Positions 8,841-17,576 are shown, counted from the stretch's first letter. The stretch: 64,000 nt of DNA from Chloroflexota bacterium (GCA_016234555.1 JACRBJ010000069.1:62001-126000); one strand, 5' to 3'. Made by a program: numbers and translations. The notes: generated by a model from the sequence alone, not told the origin.

Positions 8841-8875
8841 TGGAGTCCACATCAACAGCAAGCTGTTGGACTCCA
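8841..8875 (-). promoter_or_regulatory. Hairpin immediately upstream of the gcvH ribosome-binding site
   Basis: TGGAGTCCA (8841-8849) pairs with TGGACTCCA (8867-8875), and an inner AACAGC/GCTGTT pairing is possible. The stem lies between the riboswitch terminator and the gcvH ribosome-binding site. It may stabilise the processed leader or form part of the expression platform. Confidence 0.4.
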
Positions 8876-8895
8876 GATGGATGGATTGGCGAATC

Positions 8896-8930
8896 AAAAA
8901 GGACGCGCATCTATATTGTTGCGCATCCTC
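8896..8930 (-). terminator. Expression-platform terminator of the glycine riboswitch
   Basis: On the minus strand GGATGCGC (8922-8929) pairs with GCGCGTCC (8901-8908), followed by TTTTT. The 5' arm overlaps the 3' end of the second aptamer, so glycine binding can prevent terminator formation. Confidence 0.75.
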
Positions 8931-9150
8931 TGTAATTGGACCTGAGAGATTCATTCAGTTGACTAGCAGACTAGATAACTAGGAACTAGTAGACCAAATT
9001 TACACCGTCGGTGTCTCGATGAATTGAGACTTTCCAGAAGTTCTATGCGGAAGCAGGGTCCTTTTGCCTGAGAGTTTCATCTGGTTTCGCCTGTTGCCAG
9101 ATTTGCACCTTCGGCGTCCCGCCAGGGTGGGATCTCTTCCCTGCGTACCG
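8922..9150 (-). ncRNA. Tandem glycine riboswitch
   Basis: Minus-strand leader of gcvH with two aptamers. Aptamer 1 (about 9046-9148) has the core GCCGAAGGTGCAAAT and AAACTCTCAGGCAAAAGGAC, closed by GCAGGG/CCCTGC. Aptamer 2 (about 8922-9035) has CACCGACGGTGTAAAT and AATCTCTCAGGTCC. These are the conserved cores of the glycine class. Binding should switch on the degradative gcv operon via the terminator at 8896-8930. Aptamer 2 has a long variable arm made of CTAGT-type repeats (8960-8998). The family call is strong; exact helix ends are by eye. Confidence 0.93.
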
Positions 9151-9213
9151 TTCAATTGTGATTTCATTTTACGGGTGAGAGGGGTGAGAGTCAAGGGAAA
9201 AACACGGGCAATT

Positions 9214-9251
9214 AAAAAAGACTTCGGAAATCTTCAAGATTTCCGAAGTCT
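9214..9251 (-). terminator. Terminator after the membrane protein gene at 9259
   Basis: GACTTCGGAAATCTT (9220-9234) and AAGATTTCCGAAGTC (9236-9250) form a perfect stem. On the minus strand it is followed by TTTTTTAATT. The ACTTCCGAAG core recurs at 18259-18285 and, with one change, at 28822-28856. Confidence 0.8.
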
Positions 9252-9258
9252 GGTGTTG

Positions 9259-9777
9259 CTACTCTCCAGCAACCTTGCGGATGCGCTTGGGTTTGGCGGG
9301 TGATTCCGGGGACTCGGGTGTGACTGGCATTTCGGGGGCAGGCAACACTTCGGGTGTTTCTGCCGGTTCAAGCGCTTCTGGAACGGATGGGGTTACTGGC
9401 ACAGGAGGGACTGCAACGGTTCCATTGAGGCGGGCGAAGTAATCCTTGATCGTGACATCGTTGTAGAAGATGAGCGCAAGGATGCCGACCACCATCGAAA
9501 ACAGGTTACCAATAAAGAAAGTGAGGATTTCGAGGATGGCAATGGTCTGCGACGGCTGGATGGGTTCGGGTTGGGAACTGAGAAGTTTTGCCGCGTAGAT
9601 GATCTCGAAGATGCCGAGGATGGTGGGCAAAATGGTGATGGGCAGGCAGACGACGCCGACGATGGTTCCAAGCGCGGTGGCGGAGGCAATAAATCCCCAA
9701 AAGAGGTTGACAATGCCGCTGACCAGTGTCAGCACGGCGATGGTTGTAAATAAGCCGGGTTTTTGGTTTGTATTCAT
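9259..9777 (-). CDS. Small membrane protein with Pro-rich C-terminal tail, unknown
   Basis: 172 aa. Three or four hydrophobic segments lie between residues 10 and 110 (LFTTIAVLTLVSGIVNLFWG, GVVCLPITILPTILGIFEII, FFIGNLFSMVVGILALIFY). A tail from about residue 120 is rich in Pro/Glu/Val (PVPVTPSVPEALEPAETPEV) and ends in a basic KPKRIRKVAGE. The core resembles small DUF4064-like or similar membrane proteins, but no family is claimed. It is monocistronic with its own terminator. Confidence 0.65.
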   Translation of the reverse strand: MNTNQKPGLFTTIAVLTLVSGIVNLFWGFIASATALGTIVGVVCLPITILPTILGIFEIIYAAKLLSSQPEPIQPSQTIAILEILTFFIGNLFSMVVGILALIFYNDVTIKDYFARLNGTVAVPPVPVTPSVPEALEPAETPEVLPAPEMPVTPESPESPAKPKRIRKVAGE

Positions 9778-9842
9778 TCGTTACTCCTTGTTTTGTGTGC
9801 TGAATATAACGAATGAAGAGGGTCCAGGTTGCAGATAATTCC

Positions 9843-9868
9843 AGACCTGACAAACCTGTCAGGTCTTT
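9843..9868. repeat. Dispersed inverted repeat AGACCTGACA / TGTCAGGTCT
   Basis: 10-bp perfect arms separated by 4 bp, with TTTTATTT on the plus-strand side. The same AGACCTGACAGG core recurs at 32640-32703. It lies in the gap between minus-strand genes and its T-run points away from them, so it is better viewed as a dispersed palindrome than as their terminator. Confidence 0.6.
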
Positions 9869-9871
9869 TAT

Positions 9872-10789
9872 TTACGGTTGCTGGAAGGTGAGCAACAGCC
9901 CGCCGAGGTAATTTCCACCATTGTCATCGGTACATGTCGGCGCGGAGATATTCGGGACGAAGGAGCCGCCATCCACTACGCGGATGCTGTACACGGTGCC
10001 TGCTTCCATGATGAAGTCTGCGTAGCCGTCCCCGACCTCGGGCTTGAATCCGGTGAAGAAGTTATCTTCACCCTTGTCCCATGTGACGATGATCTGGACG
10101 CCTGAGACCTGGTCACGCCGCGAGTCCGTCAAACTGAATTGAAGCAAGCCGGGCTCCAGGTTGGGGTCGCAGACCGTCTCCTGACCGACGAGGGCGAACG
10201 GCGTGTCGATGCCGGCAGTGGCTGTAAACGTGGGACGCGGCGTGACTGTGGACAGTTGTTGCGGTGCCAGCGGGGTCTGGTCAAAGGGCAGGGTGGAAAT
10301 GACTGGCGGTGCCAAAGTTTCCGTCGCAGGTTCACCCAGTTCTTCGGCGGTTGGAGTCTCAAGTCCTGGCGTGTTAGCAATCGCGGTAAAAGGGGTTCCT
10401 ATGAAAGCCACTTTTGTAACTGTTACAGTCGGAAGCGCGGAGCTTGCATGTCCCTGTCCCAGGTCGGCGGCGAGTTGTGCAAGCGGCTGCACATTTTGGT
10501 CTGGTTCGCCGTTTGCCATCATGCGCTGTGCCTGGGCGCTGAGTTCGCCAACCGGGTCCGGGTCTTTGAGCAGTTCGAGGCGGGCGCGGGCGCGGGGTAG
10601 GTCATGAGTGGAGACGTAGGCGGCGGCGATGACGATGCGGTACTGGTCCTTGAAGTCGGCGCGCAGGATCGAGGGTTCGGCATCCACGTAGGTCACGGGG
10701 GAGATTCGCCACGAGTAAAGCAGACCAAGCCCAAGCCCGGCAAAAAGTCCGAAGAGGAGGAGAAGGGTCGAGCTACGGGAAAATTTCAT
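9872..10789 (-). CDS. Membrane-anchored unknown protein, paralogue of its upstream neighbour
   Basis: 305 aa. An N-terminal TM helix (TLLLLFGLFAGLGLGLLYSW) is followed by a PVTYVDAEPSILRADFKDQY block and an alpha-helical stretch to about residue 115. Then comes a Thr/Pro-rich linker and a C-terminal beta domain from about residue 210 (DPNLEPGLLQFSLTDSRRDQ) with Cys at both ends. The first ~100 residues clearly match the neighbouring 118-aa protein at 10786-11142. The start overlaps the stop of that gene by 4 bp. Predicted to face outward from the membrane; function unknown. Confidence 0.65.
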   Translation of the reverse strand: MKFSRSSTLLLLFGLFAGLGLGLLYSWRISPVTYVDAEPSILRADFKDQYRIVIAAAYVSTHDLPRARARLELLKDPDPVGELSAQAQRMMANGEPDQNVQPLAQLAADLGQGHASSALPTVTVTKVAFIGTPFTAIANTPGLETPTAEELGEPATETLAPPVISTLPFDQTPLAPQQLSTVTPRPTFTATAGIDTPFALVGQETVCDPNLEPGLLQFSLTDSRRDQVSGVQIIVTWDKGEDNFFTGFKPEVGDGYADFIMEAGTVYSIRVVDGGSFVPNISAPTCTDDNGGNYLGGLLLTFQQP

Positions 10790-11142
10790 GGAGCAGAATC
10801 CCCCTGTGGCTGGTAAGTCTGCATGGCGTTGAGTAAATCCTGCAAAAGCGCCACATCGCTCTCTGAGAAGCCGTTGCTGGTGGCATATTGCAGCGCCGAG
10901 GCGGTGATTTGCGCCGGCGACTCGCTTCCCAAAATGGCAAGGCGACGCGCTGCGGATGCGGCATCCCGTTCGCTGTTATGGATTTCAGCCGTCATCAACA
11001 CGTAATCGGTGCGGTAATCTTCGCGGAGGATGTTGGGCGGCGCGTCGGTATATTGCACCGGGTCGATGACCCAGCCATAGGTTATGCCAAGCGCAATCCC
11101 AATTGCCAGCGCGATGAAGAACTTGATCCAGTTGGAATTCAT
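10786..11142 (-). CDS. Small membrane-anchored unknown protein
   Basis: 118 aa with one N-terminal TM segment (FFIALAIGIALGITYGWVI), then DPVQYTDAPPNILREDYRTD and a helical tail. It matches the N-terminal part of the following 305-aa protein (DxPxxILRxDxxxxY), so the two arose by duplication, one with an added C-terminal domain. Overlap is ATGA at 10786-10789. Such a pair may form a hetero-oligomer, but this is inference. Confidence 0.6.
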   Translation of the reverse strand: MNSNWIKFFIALAIGIALGITYGWVIDPVQYTDAPPNILREDYRTDYVLMTAEIHNSERDAASAARRLAILGSESPAQITASALQYATSNGFSESDVALLQDLLNAMQTYQPQGDSAP

Positions 11143-11207
11143 GAGGGGATTATACCCTTACGCGGTATAAGCAAAAACACCCCGAAGGGTGATTCTGTTT
11201 TGAAAAA

Positions 11208-11316
11208 TATCCGGACAGGCTGACGGCGGCACCCGAAGACACTTCCTTACCGTTGCTATCTTTCGATCCTGGCGGGGTTCGAAAGGCTTCGCCGCGCCGG
11301 GCCTGCCCGGACGGGG
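11208..11316 (-). ncRNA. ffs: Signal recognition particle RNA, small bacterial type
   Basis: Read on the minus strand, the apical domain has GCCAGG-ATC-GAAA-GAT-AGCAACGG at 11249-11273, the SRP54-binding symmetric/asymmetric loop with a GNRA tetraloop. The outer stem pairs TCCGGGCAGG (about 11302-11311) with CCTGTCCGGA (about 11210-11219), one G-U. The length of ~105 nt fits 4.5S-type RNA. A short T-run (ATATTTTTC) follows the 3' end. No open frame explains this 200-bp gap. The partner receptor gene ftsY lies at 46438. Confidence 0.88.
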
Positions 11317-11344
11317 GCAAGCATACTCGAAGTGTGGGGGTGTG

Positions 11345-12730
11345 TCAACTTTGTTCCTGTGTTTCCATTATGGCGAGGAAGAGGTCAACCAGCTTCGGGT
11401 CGAAGAGATGCCCCGACTTTTCGCGCAGGTAGCGTATGACTTCGGACTGGGGAAGTCTTTTGCGATAGGGACGGTCGCTGGACAGCGCATCCCAAACATC
11501 GATGATGGAGAAGAGGCGGGCCGCAAGCGGGATGCCTTCGCCTTTCAAGCCATGCGGGTAGCCGCTTCCATCCCAACGCTCGTGGTGATAGTAGGGAATT
11601 ATCAGCGCGGGGCGTAGATAGGAAATGGGCAAAAGCATTTCATGGGCGTATTGCGGATGCTGGCGCATTTTCTTCCATTCGGTCTCGTCGAGCGGTCCCG
11701 GCTTTTGCAGGATCTCGTCGGGGATTGCCATCTTGCCCATATCGTGCAGCAATGCCCCGCGGCGGATATGGACGAGTTCTTCCGCCGAGAAGCCGAGTCT
11801 CCCCGCCACTTTGACTGTCAACTCAGTGACCCGTTGCGTGTGTCCCTCTGTCTCGCGGTCGCGCAGGTCAAGGGCGCGTACCCAACCTTCGATGGTTCTT
11901 TCGTATGCTTCCTGGAGTTCCCGGTGCGCCTCCTGCAGCTCCTTTTCCGCTTTTTTGCGTTCGGTGATATCGCGGGATGCCGTTTGAATTTCGGTGACGG
12001 TATTGGTCTGCGGGTCGAGGATGGCGCGGGCGGAGGTCTCCAACCAGACGTAGTTTCCATCCTTGTGTCGCGCCTGGTAGGCAATGGTGTGGGTGGCACC
12101 GTACTTCCCCTTCTTGAACAGGCGGTGGATGAGACGCCGGTCTTTTTCCTGCAACAAGTCGAAGCAATTTGTACCGGTCAGTTCTTCGGGAGTGAAGTCG
12201 AGGATGGTCTTGCAGGCGGGGGAGACGTATAAAACCTGTCCGCTGGTTGTCAGGCGGGCAATCATGTCGCTGGCATTCTCGGCAAGCAGGCGGAATTGGG
12301 CTTCGCTTTCACTCAGCGCCTCCTGCATGCGGATGCGTTCGGCGCGCGCCGCCCACTGTTCCAGGGCGCGCCCGGCGAGGTGGGGCATATCCAGCATGGA
12401 TTCGGACGACTTGACCACGTAATCCAATGCGCCGGAGCGGAGTGCTTCCACGGCGATGCGCTCGTTGCCGTAACTTGTCATCAGGATGATGGGTGTGGCA
12501 AGGTGTTTTTGGTGATCTGAAAGCAGTTCCATGCTTTCGCCGTCCGGCAGCCGCCAGTCCGCGATGATAAGCGACGGCTTTTGGGCGAGCATTTTCTCCC
12601 GCGCTTCGGTCAGCGATTTTGCCCGCTGAATCTGTACGGGAGGGCCCTCCTGTCTTTCGAATGCGCGTTGGATGAGTTCTGCGTGCGGGTCTTCATCTTC
12701 TATCAAAAGAATATTGATTACATCTTCCAT
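11345..12730 (-). CDS. Response regulator with PAS and HD-GYP domains
   Basis: 461 aa cytoplasmic regulator. A receiver domain (residues 5-120) has phospho-acceptor Asp58 in IIADWRLPDG. A PAS/PAC domain (about 145-265) contains FRLLAENASDMIARL. The HD-GYP domain (about 275-450) contains LLHDMGKMAIPDEIL, YYHHERWDGSGYPHGLKG and the HD dyad, all intact. HD-GYP enzymes hydrolyse cyclic-di-GMP. It follows the receiver gene at 12760 by 29 bp and they are likely co-transcribed. Its likely output is local lowering of c-di-GMP, of interest because a c-di-GMP riboswitch lies at 28029. Confidence 0.92.
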   Translation of the reverse strand: MEDVINILLIEDEDPHAELIQRAFERQEGPPVQIQRAKSLTEAREKMLAQKPSLIIADWRLPDGESMELLSDHQKHLATPIILMTSYGNERIAVEALRSGALDYVVKSSESMLDMPHLAGRALEQWAARAERIRMQEALSESEAQFRLLAENASDMIARLTTSGQVLYVSPACKTILDFTPEELTGTNCFDLLQEKDRRLIHRLFKKGKYGATHTIAYQARHKDGNYVWLETSARAILDPQTNTVTEIQTASRDITERKKAEKELQEAHRELQEAYERTIEGWVRALDLRDRETEGHTQRVTELTVKVAGRLGFSAEELVHIRRGALLHDMGKMAIPDEILQKPGPLDETEWKKMRQHPQYAHEMLLPISYLRPALIIPYYHHERWDGSGYPHGLKGEGIPLAARLFSIIDVWDALSSDRPYRKRLPQSEVIRYLREKSGHLFDPKLVDLFLAIMETQEQS

Positions 12731-12759
12731 GCTTTTTCAATTCCCGAAGCGCCATTAAA

Positions 12760-13203
12760 TTAAATGTTCGGATGTGAGTTCCAGCCCAGCCAGTAAAAAC
12801 CGAGATCGTTCATGAGTTTGTGAAAATCGTCGTAGCCCACAGGCTTGACAAGGTAGCTGTTGACGTGACGGTCATAGGCGCGGATCATATCCTTGTCCGC
12901 TTCGGATGTGGTAAGAACAATCACCGGGATGTTCTTTAGCCCATCATTTTCCTTGACGACTTTAAGTACGTCGAGACCATCCACGCGCGGCAGGCGCAGG
13001 TCGAGCAGGATCACGTGCGGTCGCGGGCTGGATTCAGGTTTCTCGTATTCATTGCGCCTGAGTAAATAATCCAACGCGGCTTGACCATCCACGACATGTT
13101 TGATTTTGTTGGCAATGTGGTGGTCCTCCAGGGTCCGAATTACCAGCTCCGCGTGGTCTACGTTATCTTCCACCAACAATACCAGGACGGGTTCGCCCTC
13201 CAT
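12760..13203 (-). CDS. Stand-alone receiver domain response regulator (Rcp1-like)
   Basis: 147 aa single REC domain. Start at 13203 is chosen because AAAGGAG lies 7 nt upstream; the open frame extends further but without a site. Acidic pocket VEDN, phospho-acceptor Asp68 in ILLDLRLPRVDGLDVL and Lys in YLVKPV are present. Sequence style (ALDYLLRRNEYE, LKNIPVIVLTTSEADKDM) matches the Rcp1 type that often partners with phytochromes or hybrid kinases. It is upstream of the HD-GYP gene, probably in one transcript. Confidence 0.88.
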   Translation of the reverse strand: MEGEPVLVLLVEDNVDHAELVIRTLEDHHIANKIKHVVDGQAALDYLLRRNEYEKPESSPRPHVILLDLRLPRVDGLDVLKVVKENDGLKNIPVIVLTTSEADKDMIRAYDRHVNSYLVKPVGYDDFHKLMNDLGFYWLGWNSHPNI

Positions 13204-13392
13204 GGAAATTCTCCTTTCTTCTTTTCTCTTAACTATTGTAAACGATTTGAATCCGAAAAAATACGTTCCTATTGTTTTTGAAAGGATTCTGTCCTGCGAT
13301 CCCAACGCTTTCTGCAAAGGGCCGAAGGGAGATCAACGTGATATAATTTTGAAGGCAATTTTTTCTATCCCACCACTTTCGGAGGAACAAAC

Positions 13393-13728
13393 ATGGAAGT
13401 TACGACTCAGGAATTCAAGCATTGTGACTTGATCAAAGTCAAGGGTCGCGTGGACAGTTCAACCGCTCCCGCCTTTGCGAAGGCGCTGGAGAAGGCAAAT
13501 GAAAAGGGTTGTTTCAAGATCGCTGTTGACATGAGCGGACTCGAATACATGTCCAGCGCGGGTTTCCGCGCCCTGCTTGCCTCCCAAAGAAACTGCAAAC
13601 GCTACAATCGCGGCGAACTGGTGCTGGTGGCTGTGCCGGCGCGCATCCGTGAGGCGCTGGAACTGGCTGGATTTACCGAACTCTTCAAGACCTTCGACGA
13701 TCCCACCACGGCAGTTGGCAGTTTCTAG
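13393..13728 (+). CDS. STAS-domain anti-anti-sigma factor
   Basis: 111 aa, one STAS domain. The regulatory Ser lies in YMSSAGFRALLAS, the position phosphorylated by RsbW/SpoIIAB-like kinases. A TATAAT at 13342-13347 and GGAGG at 13380 precede it. It starts a plus-strand run with an anti-sigma kinase (68 bp later) and a SpoIIE phosphatase. Dephosphorylated STAS protein would bind the kinase and free its target. Confidence 0.9.
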   Translation: MEVTTQEFKHCDLIKVKGRVDSSTAPAFAKALEKANEKGCFKIAVDMSGLEYMSSAGFRALLASQRNCKRYNRGELVLVAVPARIREALELAGFTELFKTFDDPTTAVGSF

Positions 13729-13796
13729 GAATAAATAGACTGTAACTCGAAACGCCGCCTCTTCTTTGTATTTGGAGGCGGCTTTCCATTTGAATT

Positions 13797-14207
13797 ATGC
13801 CAAACATGACTTTTCCAGCCCGCTTCGAATTTCTGGATGAGATTCGCGAGTTTGTGGCTCAGGTTGCCCGCGAAGGTGGGTTTAATGATAAGGAAATCTA
13901 TTCGCTCCAGCTTGCCGCCGACGAAGCGGCGACCAACATCATCGAGCATGCCTACGAGGATGTTGAAGATGCCGATTTCGACGTGACCTGCGACATGGAC
14001 GACGATACGCTTGTCATCACCATGCGCGACAGCGGCAAGCCTTTCAACCCGTCCAACGTAAGGCTTCCCAACCTGAAAGCCGACCTGTCGGAGCGCAAGA
14101 TCGGCGGGCTTGGTATTTATCTCATGCGAAAACTCATGGACGACGTCCATTACATATCCAACCCACGGACAGGGAATTTATTGACGATGACCAAGCGGAG
14201 GGGATAG
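13797..14207 (+). CDS. Anti-sigma regulatory factor, GHKL serine kinase (RsbW-like)
   Basis: 136 aa ATPase/kinase of the partner-switching type. N box ADEAATNIIEHAYED, G1 box DSGKPFNP and G2 box KIGGLGIYLMRKLMD are complete. It should phosphorylate the STAS protein at 13393 and be antagonised by the phosphatase encoded 5 bp downstream. No sigma-factor gene is adjacent, so its target is not evident from the window. Confidence 0.9.
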   Translation: MPNMTFPARFEFLDEIREFVAQVAREGGFNDKEIYSLQLAADEAATNIIEHAYEDVEDADFDVTCDMDDDTLVITMRDSGKPFNPSNVRLPNLKADLSERKIGGLGIYLMRKLMDDVHYISNPRTGNLLTMTKRRG

Positions 14208-14212
14208 CCTGC

Positions 14213-17200
14213 ATGGACAATTCGGCGCGTTCCGTGAACTCCGAATCATGGGATTGGAACCGGCTTGCGAGCCTGGGGGAACAACTCCGCAAAGAGGACT
14301 CTTTCAGCGCACAGCGTGACCGAATCGTGTCCATGACCTCCAGCCTGTTGGCTGGGAATGTATCCGTCTGGCTGAACGAAAATTCATTTCGCCTGCCCGA
14401 TTGGGAGGAGGGAAGGGTCTTTCCTCCCCAGCCGCCGCTGGCGGGGATGAAACTTGCCATCAAAGAGGGAAAACTCGTCACGCAAAATAAAACCCTCCGA
14501 CGCGCTCCGGACAGTGCTTCACACCAAACCTTTGCCGCCATCCCGCTCACTGACCTGGGGATCACCCTCGGAGCGATTCAAGTCACCCGCCCAAAGCGTT
14601 CCTCTTTCTCGCCTGAAGAGTTGAACCTGTTGCAGGGTGTCGGACAAATTGTCGCCGCCAGCCTGTCCGCGTCGCACCGCGCCGAGGTGGAGCAATTCCG
14701 CCTCCGGCAGATCAACCTTGTGCGCGAGGTCAGCGCGCAGATCGCCAACGTCCTTGACCTGGACGAACTGTCCAAACGTGTTACCAGGCTGATCCAAGTC
14801 ACGTTCAACTATTATTACGTCGCCATTTTCACGCTGGACGCCAATTCCCAGGTGTTTCGCTTTCGCTCCAGCGCCGTCGCTCCGCGCAAGGGGAGGAAAA
14901 AAGCCTCTGCCCCGCTCGACGTTCAACTCGGTCAGGGGTTGATTGGCGAAGCCGCGCTGTACGGAAAGCGGATCATCTGCGACGATGTCCGCGCCGACCC
15001 CCGCTACCGCTTCATCGACAGCCTGCCCGAAACGCAGTCGGAGGTCGTCATCCCGCTGAAAATCGAAGATCGCGTGCTCGGCGTGCTGGACGTGCAGAGC
15101 AACCAGCTTCACGCCTTCCATCCAAACGACCTGCTGATCCTCAACGCGCTGGCGGACAATATCGCCCGGGCAGTGGAGGGCGCGCGTCTCTACAACGGGA
15201 TGCAGCGCCGCGCAAACCAATTTGCACTGGTTTCGGAGGTGAGCAAGAGCGTTTCCTCGACGCTCAACCTTTCGACCATCATGCAGAACGCGGCATATCT
15301 GATCAATGAAAAATTTGGGTATCCCTATGTTTCCCTGTTTACGGTGCACCCGAACAGAAGAATCATCGTCTACGAAGCGGGCAGCGGCAAGCGTAGCAAA
15401 AAACTCGAAGGTTACACTATCTCCCTTGACAGTCCACGGGGAATTATGGTTTGGACGGCGCGTCTCGGCAGGACCATCCTCGTCAACGACGTGAGTTTGG
15501 ATGACCGTTATGTCCCTTCACCGATGCCGCCGAAGAATACCCGCTCCGAGTTGTGCGTGCCGCTGATCTTCGATGAAAAAGTGGTCGGGCTGCTGGACGT
15601 TCAATCTGACAAAATCAACGCCTTTACCGAAGAAGACCAGCAGATGTTCGAGGCGGTGGCGGATGCCATGGCAGCCGCCATTCGCAATGCGGATTTATAC
15701 AGCTCGGAGCAGTGGCGACGCCAGGTGGCTGACAGCATGCGCGAGGTGGCGGGTTTGGTCTCGGATAACGTGGGCGTGGACGAGGTGCTGGAAACCATCC
15801 TCTCGGAACTGGATCGCAGCCTGCCAATCGACATTTCTGCCATCTGGCTTTTGGAGGATGACGAACTGTGTCTTTCCGCCGTGCATGGTGTGGATGCCGC
15901 CCAGCTTGAACGGACGTGCATTACCAGCCCTGAAGCGCTCCACGCCATGGCGGAGGCGTTGAACGCAGAGTCGCCCCTCATCCGCCGTCCCGATGATCCC
16001 CTCTGGACCTCCGGTCAGACAGCTGGTTATGAAAAGGATTATTCCTCGATCGCCGCTCCGCTCCGCGTGGGAGACCGTCCGCTGGGTGTGCTGACTTTGG
16101 CGCATCACCTGCCGGGGCGTTACGGTCACGAGGCGCAGACCATCACAGCCACGTTTGCAAGTTATGCCTCGGTGGCAATCGAAAATGTCCGCCTGTACGA
16201 CGCCGCGCAGGAGCAGGCGTACGCGTCCGCCGCGTTGTTGCAGGTGGCGCAGGCGGTGGTCAGTTTGAGCGATCTCGATGAAATCCTCGCATCCATTACG
16301 CGCATCATGCCCATTCTCGTCGGGGTCCAACGGGTGGCGTTATACCGCTGGGATTCAGAGCGCGAAACTTTTTCCGCATCTCACGAGTACGGATTTTCTG
16401 AAGACGAGGAAGCGGCGATGACGGAACGGGAGTTTGGGCTGGGCGACTTCCCCCTGCTTGACTCTGCCGCCGGGCAGAATCGCACGCTGACGATTCCACT
16501 CCCGCCCGAAGCTGATCCCAAATCCTGGGTGGAGATTCAGCCCGGAGCGGAGGCTGATCCCGCCGTCGCCGACCGTCTGCTAATCGCCGTCCCAATCTCC
16601 ATCAAGAATGATATGTTTGGCATCATGCTCGTCGAAGAGGCTGAAAAGGCGCGCCGTTTTCGCGCCCGCCGCATCGAGATCATCAACGGCATCGCCCAGC
16701 AGGTGGCGCTTGCGATTCAAAACGATTTACTGCAACAGGAGATGGTGGTGCGCGAACGTCTCGAAACCGAGGTGCAACTGGCGCGCCAGATCCAGCAGAC
16801 GTTCATCCCGCAGTCTTTGCCTGAGCATGAGTCGTGGCAGTTCGCGGCGCGCTGGCGGACGGCGCGTCAGGTGGGCGGCGATTTCTACGATATGATCGAA
16901 TTGCCGGGGAACAAGCTTGGGCTGTTCATCGCGGATGTGGCGGACAAGGGCATGCCGGCCGCCCTGTTTATGGCGTTGACCCGAACCCTGCTGCGGGCGG
17001 CGGCAGTCGAAATGAAATCTCCCGTCGATGTGCTGCGCCGCGTCAACGACCAGCTTCTGCCGGATACACAACAAGGCATGTTTGTGACGGCTGTGTATGG
17101 CGTGCTGGACGTGGCAAGCGGCGAGTTTACTTTTGTAAACGCCGGGCATAATCCGCCGTTTTGGGCAAAAAGGGATGGGAGCCTGGAAAAACTCACTCGT

Positions 17201-17476
17201 ACCGCGATTGCGTTGGGTGTGACGGAACAACCGAAGATGCAGGAACGCACGATTTCCCTTGCCGAAGGCGACATGTTGCTGCTTTATACCGACGGTCTGA
17301 CCGAAGCCTTCTCGCCCGCCGGCGAACTGTTCGGTGATGAGCGGCTGGCTGATGCACTTTCCTGCTCATGCGCTGCCGATGAGCTCCTGCAGGCTGTGGA
17401 GGAACGGGTGAATGAATTTATCGAGTCTGTGCCCTTGGGCGACGACATGACAATGCTCGCGGTGAAAAGGGTGTGA
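14213..17476 (+). CDS. Multi-GAF SpoIIE/RsbU-type PP2C serine phosphatase
   Basis: 1087 aa, large soluble sensor. Several GAF domains lie in series: about residues 50-155, 170-325, 345-495, 515-660 and 680-840, with typical PLxxxxxxLGVLDVQS strands in the second and third. A coiled linker (VQLARQIQQTFIPQSLPE) leads to a PP2C/SpoIIE domain from about residue 880 with GGDFYDMIEL, FIADVADKGMPAALFMAL and LYTDGLTEA. It should dephosphorylate the STAS antagonist on a GAF-sensed signal. Tandem with the kinase gene (5-bp gap). No TM segments. Confidence 0.92.
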   Translation: MDNSARSVNSESWDWNRLASLGEQLRKEDSFSAQRDRIVSMTSSLLAGNVSVWLNENSFRLPDWEEGRVFPPQPPLAGMKLAIKEGKLVTQNKTLRRAPDSASHQTFAAIPLTDLGITLGAIQVTRPKRSSFSPEELNLLQGVGQIVAASLSASHRAEVEQFRLRQINLVREVSAQIANVLDLDELSKRVTRLIQVTFNYYYVAIFTLDANSQVFRFRSSAVAPRKGRKKASAPLDVQLGQGLIGEAALYGKRIICDDVRADPRYRFIDSLPETQSEVVIPLKIEDRVLGVLDVQSNQLHAFHPNDLLILNALADNIARAVEGARLYNGMQRRANQFALVSEVSKSVSSTLNLSTIMQNAAYLINEKFGYPYVSLFTVHPNRRIIVYEAGSGKRSKKLEGYTISLDSPRGIMVWTARLGRTILVNDVSLDDRYVPSPMPPKNTRSELCVPLIFDEKVVGLLDVQSDKINAFTEEDQQMFEAVADAMAAAIRNADLYSSEQWRRQVADSMREVAGLVSDNVGVDEVLETILSELDRSLPIDISAIWLLEDDELCLSAVHGVDAAQLERTCITSPEALHAMAEALNAESPLIRRPDDPLWTSGQTAGYEKDYSSIAAPLRVGDRPLGVLTLAHHLPGRYGHEAQTITATFASYASVAIENVRLYDAAQEQAYASAALLQVAQAVVSLSDLDEILASITRIMPILVGVQRVALYRWDSERETFSASHEYGFSEDEEAAMTEREFGLGDFPLLDSAAGQNRTLTIPLPPEADPKSWVEIQPGAEADPAVADRLLIAVPISIKNDMFGIMLVEEAEKARRFRARRIEIINGIAQQVALAIQNDLLQQEMVVRERLETEVQLARQIQQTFIPQSLPEHESWQFAARWRTARQVGGDFYDMIELPGNKLGLFIADVADKGMPAALFMALTRTLLRAAAVEMKSPVDVLRRVNDQLLPDTQQGMFVTAVYGVLDVASGEFTFVNAGHNPPFWAKRDGSLEKLTRTAIALGVTEQPKMQERTISLAEGDMLLLYTDGLTEAFSPAGELFGDERLADALSCSCAADELLQAVEERVNEFIESVPLGDDMTMLAVKRV

Positions 17477-17576
17477 TGCCGCCACTCCTTACATTTTTTT
17501 TAGGTGCATCATTTTTTATGAATTTATCCTTGAAAATATAGGTTTTTTATGTCATAATGAGATTGCTCCACTTAGG

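Noticed and set aside
8743..8982. 79-codon plus-strand frame upstream of gcvH
   Set aside because: It is antisense to gcvH and its riboswitch.
14519..15349. 276-codon minus-strand frame within the SpoIIE phosphatase gene
   Set aside because: Antisense to GAF-domain coding sequence with composition expected for a shadow frame.
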